Assembly: GCF_003515775.1 (NCBI RefSeq)
Contig: NZ_QWEI01000010.1
Location: 91,841 to 155,840, forward strand
DNA: 64,000 nucleotides
From: Ureibacillus yapensis
Lineage (GTDB): Bacteria; Bacillota; Bacilli; Bacillales_A; Planococcaceae
Direction of reading: 5' to 3'
In this document: piece by piece, positions 63,799-64,000 of the stretch
Numbering within the stretch: the first letter of the stretch is position 1
How the letters are laid out: every line of letters begins with the position of its first letter
Notes under the pieces: model-generated
The model's input: the letters and a program-made list of their open reading frames with translations, nothing else
Told to the model about the DNA's origin: nothing
Databases searched by the model: none
Position numbers and translations under genes: made by a program

Positions 63799-64000
63799 TT
63801 ATTGGCTAGATCTGCCACGTAATTGTGACTCAGCCATTGATACAAGACGTTTAGTGATTTCTCCTCCAACTGATCCGTTTGCACGAGCAGACGCTTCAGG
63901 TCCGAGTTGAACACCAAACTCTTGTGCGATTTCGTACTTCATTTGATCTAAAGCTTGTTCTGAACCTTGTACAAGTAGTTTGTTACGGCCTCCGCTGTTG
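63799..64000 (-). CDS. Alpha/beta-type small acid-soluble spore protein, 5' end outside window
   Basis: The visible 67 residues start [20 protein letters not shown] and contain the germination-protease site [10 protein letters not shown] and the DNA-binding signature [22 protein letters not shown]. Both are hallmarks of alpha/beta SASPs such as SspA/SspB, which coat spore DNA against UV and heat. The remaining few N-terminal codons lie beyond base 64000. Position after mbcS matches sspA in B. subtilis, but paralogues exist, so I leave the symbol blank. Confidence 0.93.
   Translation of the reverse strand, partial: NSGGRNKLLVQGSEQALDQMKYEIAQEFGVQLGPEASARANGSVGGEITKRLVSMAESQLRGRSSQ

Overview
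This 64 kb window reads as chromosomal core of a low-GC, spore-forming Firmicute of the Bacillales. Evidence includes SASP genes at both ends of the core block (sspI at 6.8 kb, an alpha/beta-type SASP at the right edge), T-box leaders on pheS and thrS, an L20-type leader on infC, DnaB/DnaI helicase-loading genes and a long pyruvate kinase with a PEP-utiliser domain. Gene order follows the Bacillus subtilis ysgA/sspI to mbcS/sspA segment with many deletions and insertions. Protein sequences and several gene absences suggest the Planococcaceae/Caryophanaceae group (Lysinibacillus, Ureibacillus, Solibacillus-like); this placement is an inference. Most genes lie on the minus strand.

Layout. 1-1139: 3' part of a CoA-acylating aldehyde dehydrogenase. 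1193-5425: pheT, pheS with a Phe T-box, and a small membrane protein. 5587-8126: an rRNA/tRNA methyltransferase (ysgA), a decayed PLP-enzyme tail, sspI, then a divergent MarR/CarD pair whose two promoters share one palindromic operator. 8325-13791: argF, an M42 aminopeptidase, an all-alpha dUTPase, ysdB, an HXXEE membrane protein, ysdA, and rplT-rpmI-infC behind an L20-type leader. 14445-16368: a two-gene insert encoding a sucrose-phosphate-synthase-like glycosyltransferase and a sucrose-phosphatase-family HAD enzyme. 16540-21644: thrS with T-box, and nrdR-dnaB-dnaI. 22128-27565: gapB with a CcpN-like inverted repeat, and polA-mutM-coaE. 27709-34475: a four-helix membrane protein, phoPR, and the TCA genes citZ-icd-mdh. 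34720-46856: a ytvI-like AI-2E permease, fxsA, pfkA-pyk, a GntR-regulator gene with accD-accA, dnaE, nrnA and ytpI. 47025-50701: a ytoI CBS/hotdog regulator, ytkL and an M24 peptidase. 50739-56633: livKHMGF, a branched-chain amino-acid ABC transporter, and ald. 56887-63558: a Usp protein, ytxK, tpx, an RDD protein with sppA, a secreted SH3-C39 protein and mbcS. 63799-64000: the SASP.

Functionally the window is dominated by translation (PheRS, ThrRS, IF3, L35, L20), replication and repair (DnaB, DnaI, DnaE, PolA, MutM), central carbon metabolism (GapB, PfkA, Pyk, CitZ, Icd, Mdh, AccA, AccD) and phosphate sensing. The accessory points of most interest are the SPS/SPP operon, the shared MarR operator, a likely AUC start codon for dnaI, two families of intergenic hairpin repeats (one with compensatory base changes between copies), and a DnaE polymerase with an eroded PHP domain and short C terminus. 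I saw no rRNA, tRNA, CRISPR, prophage or intact insertion sequence.
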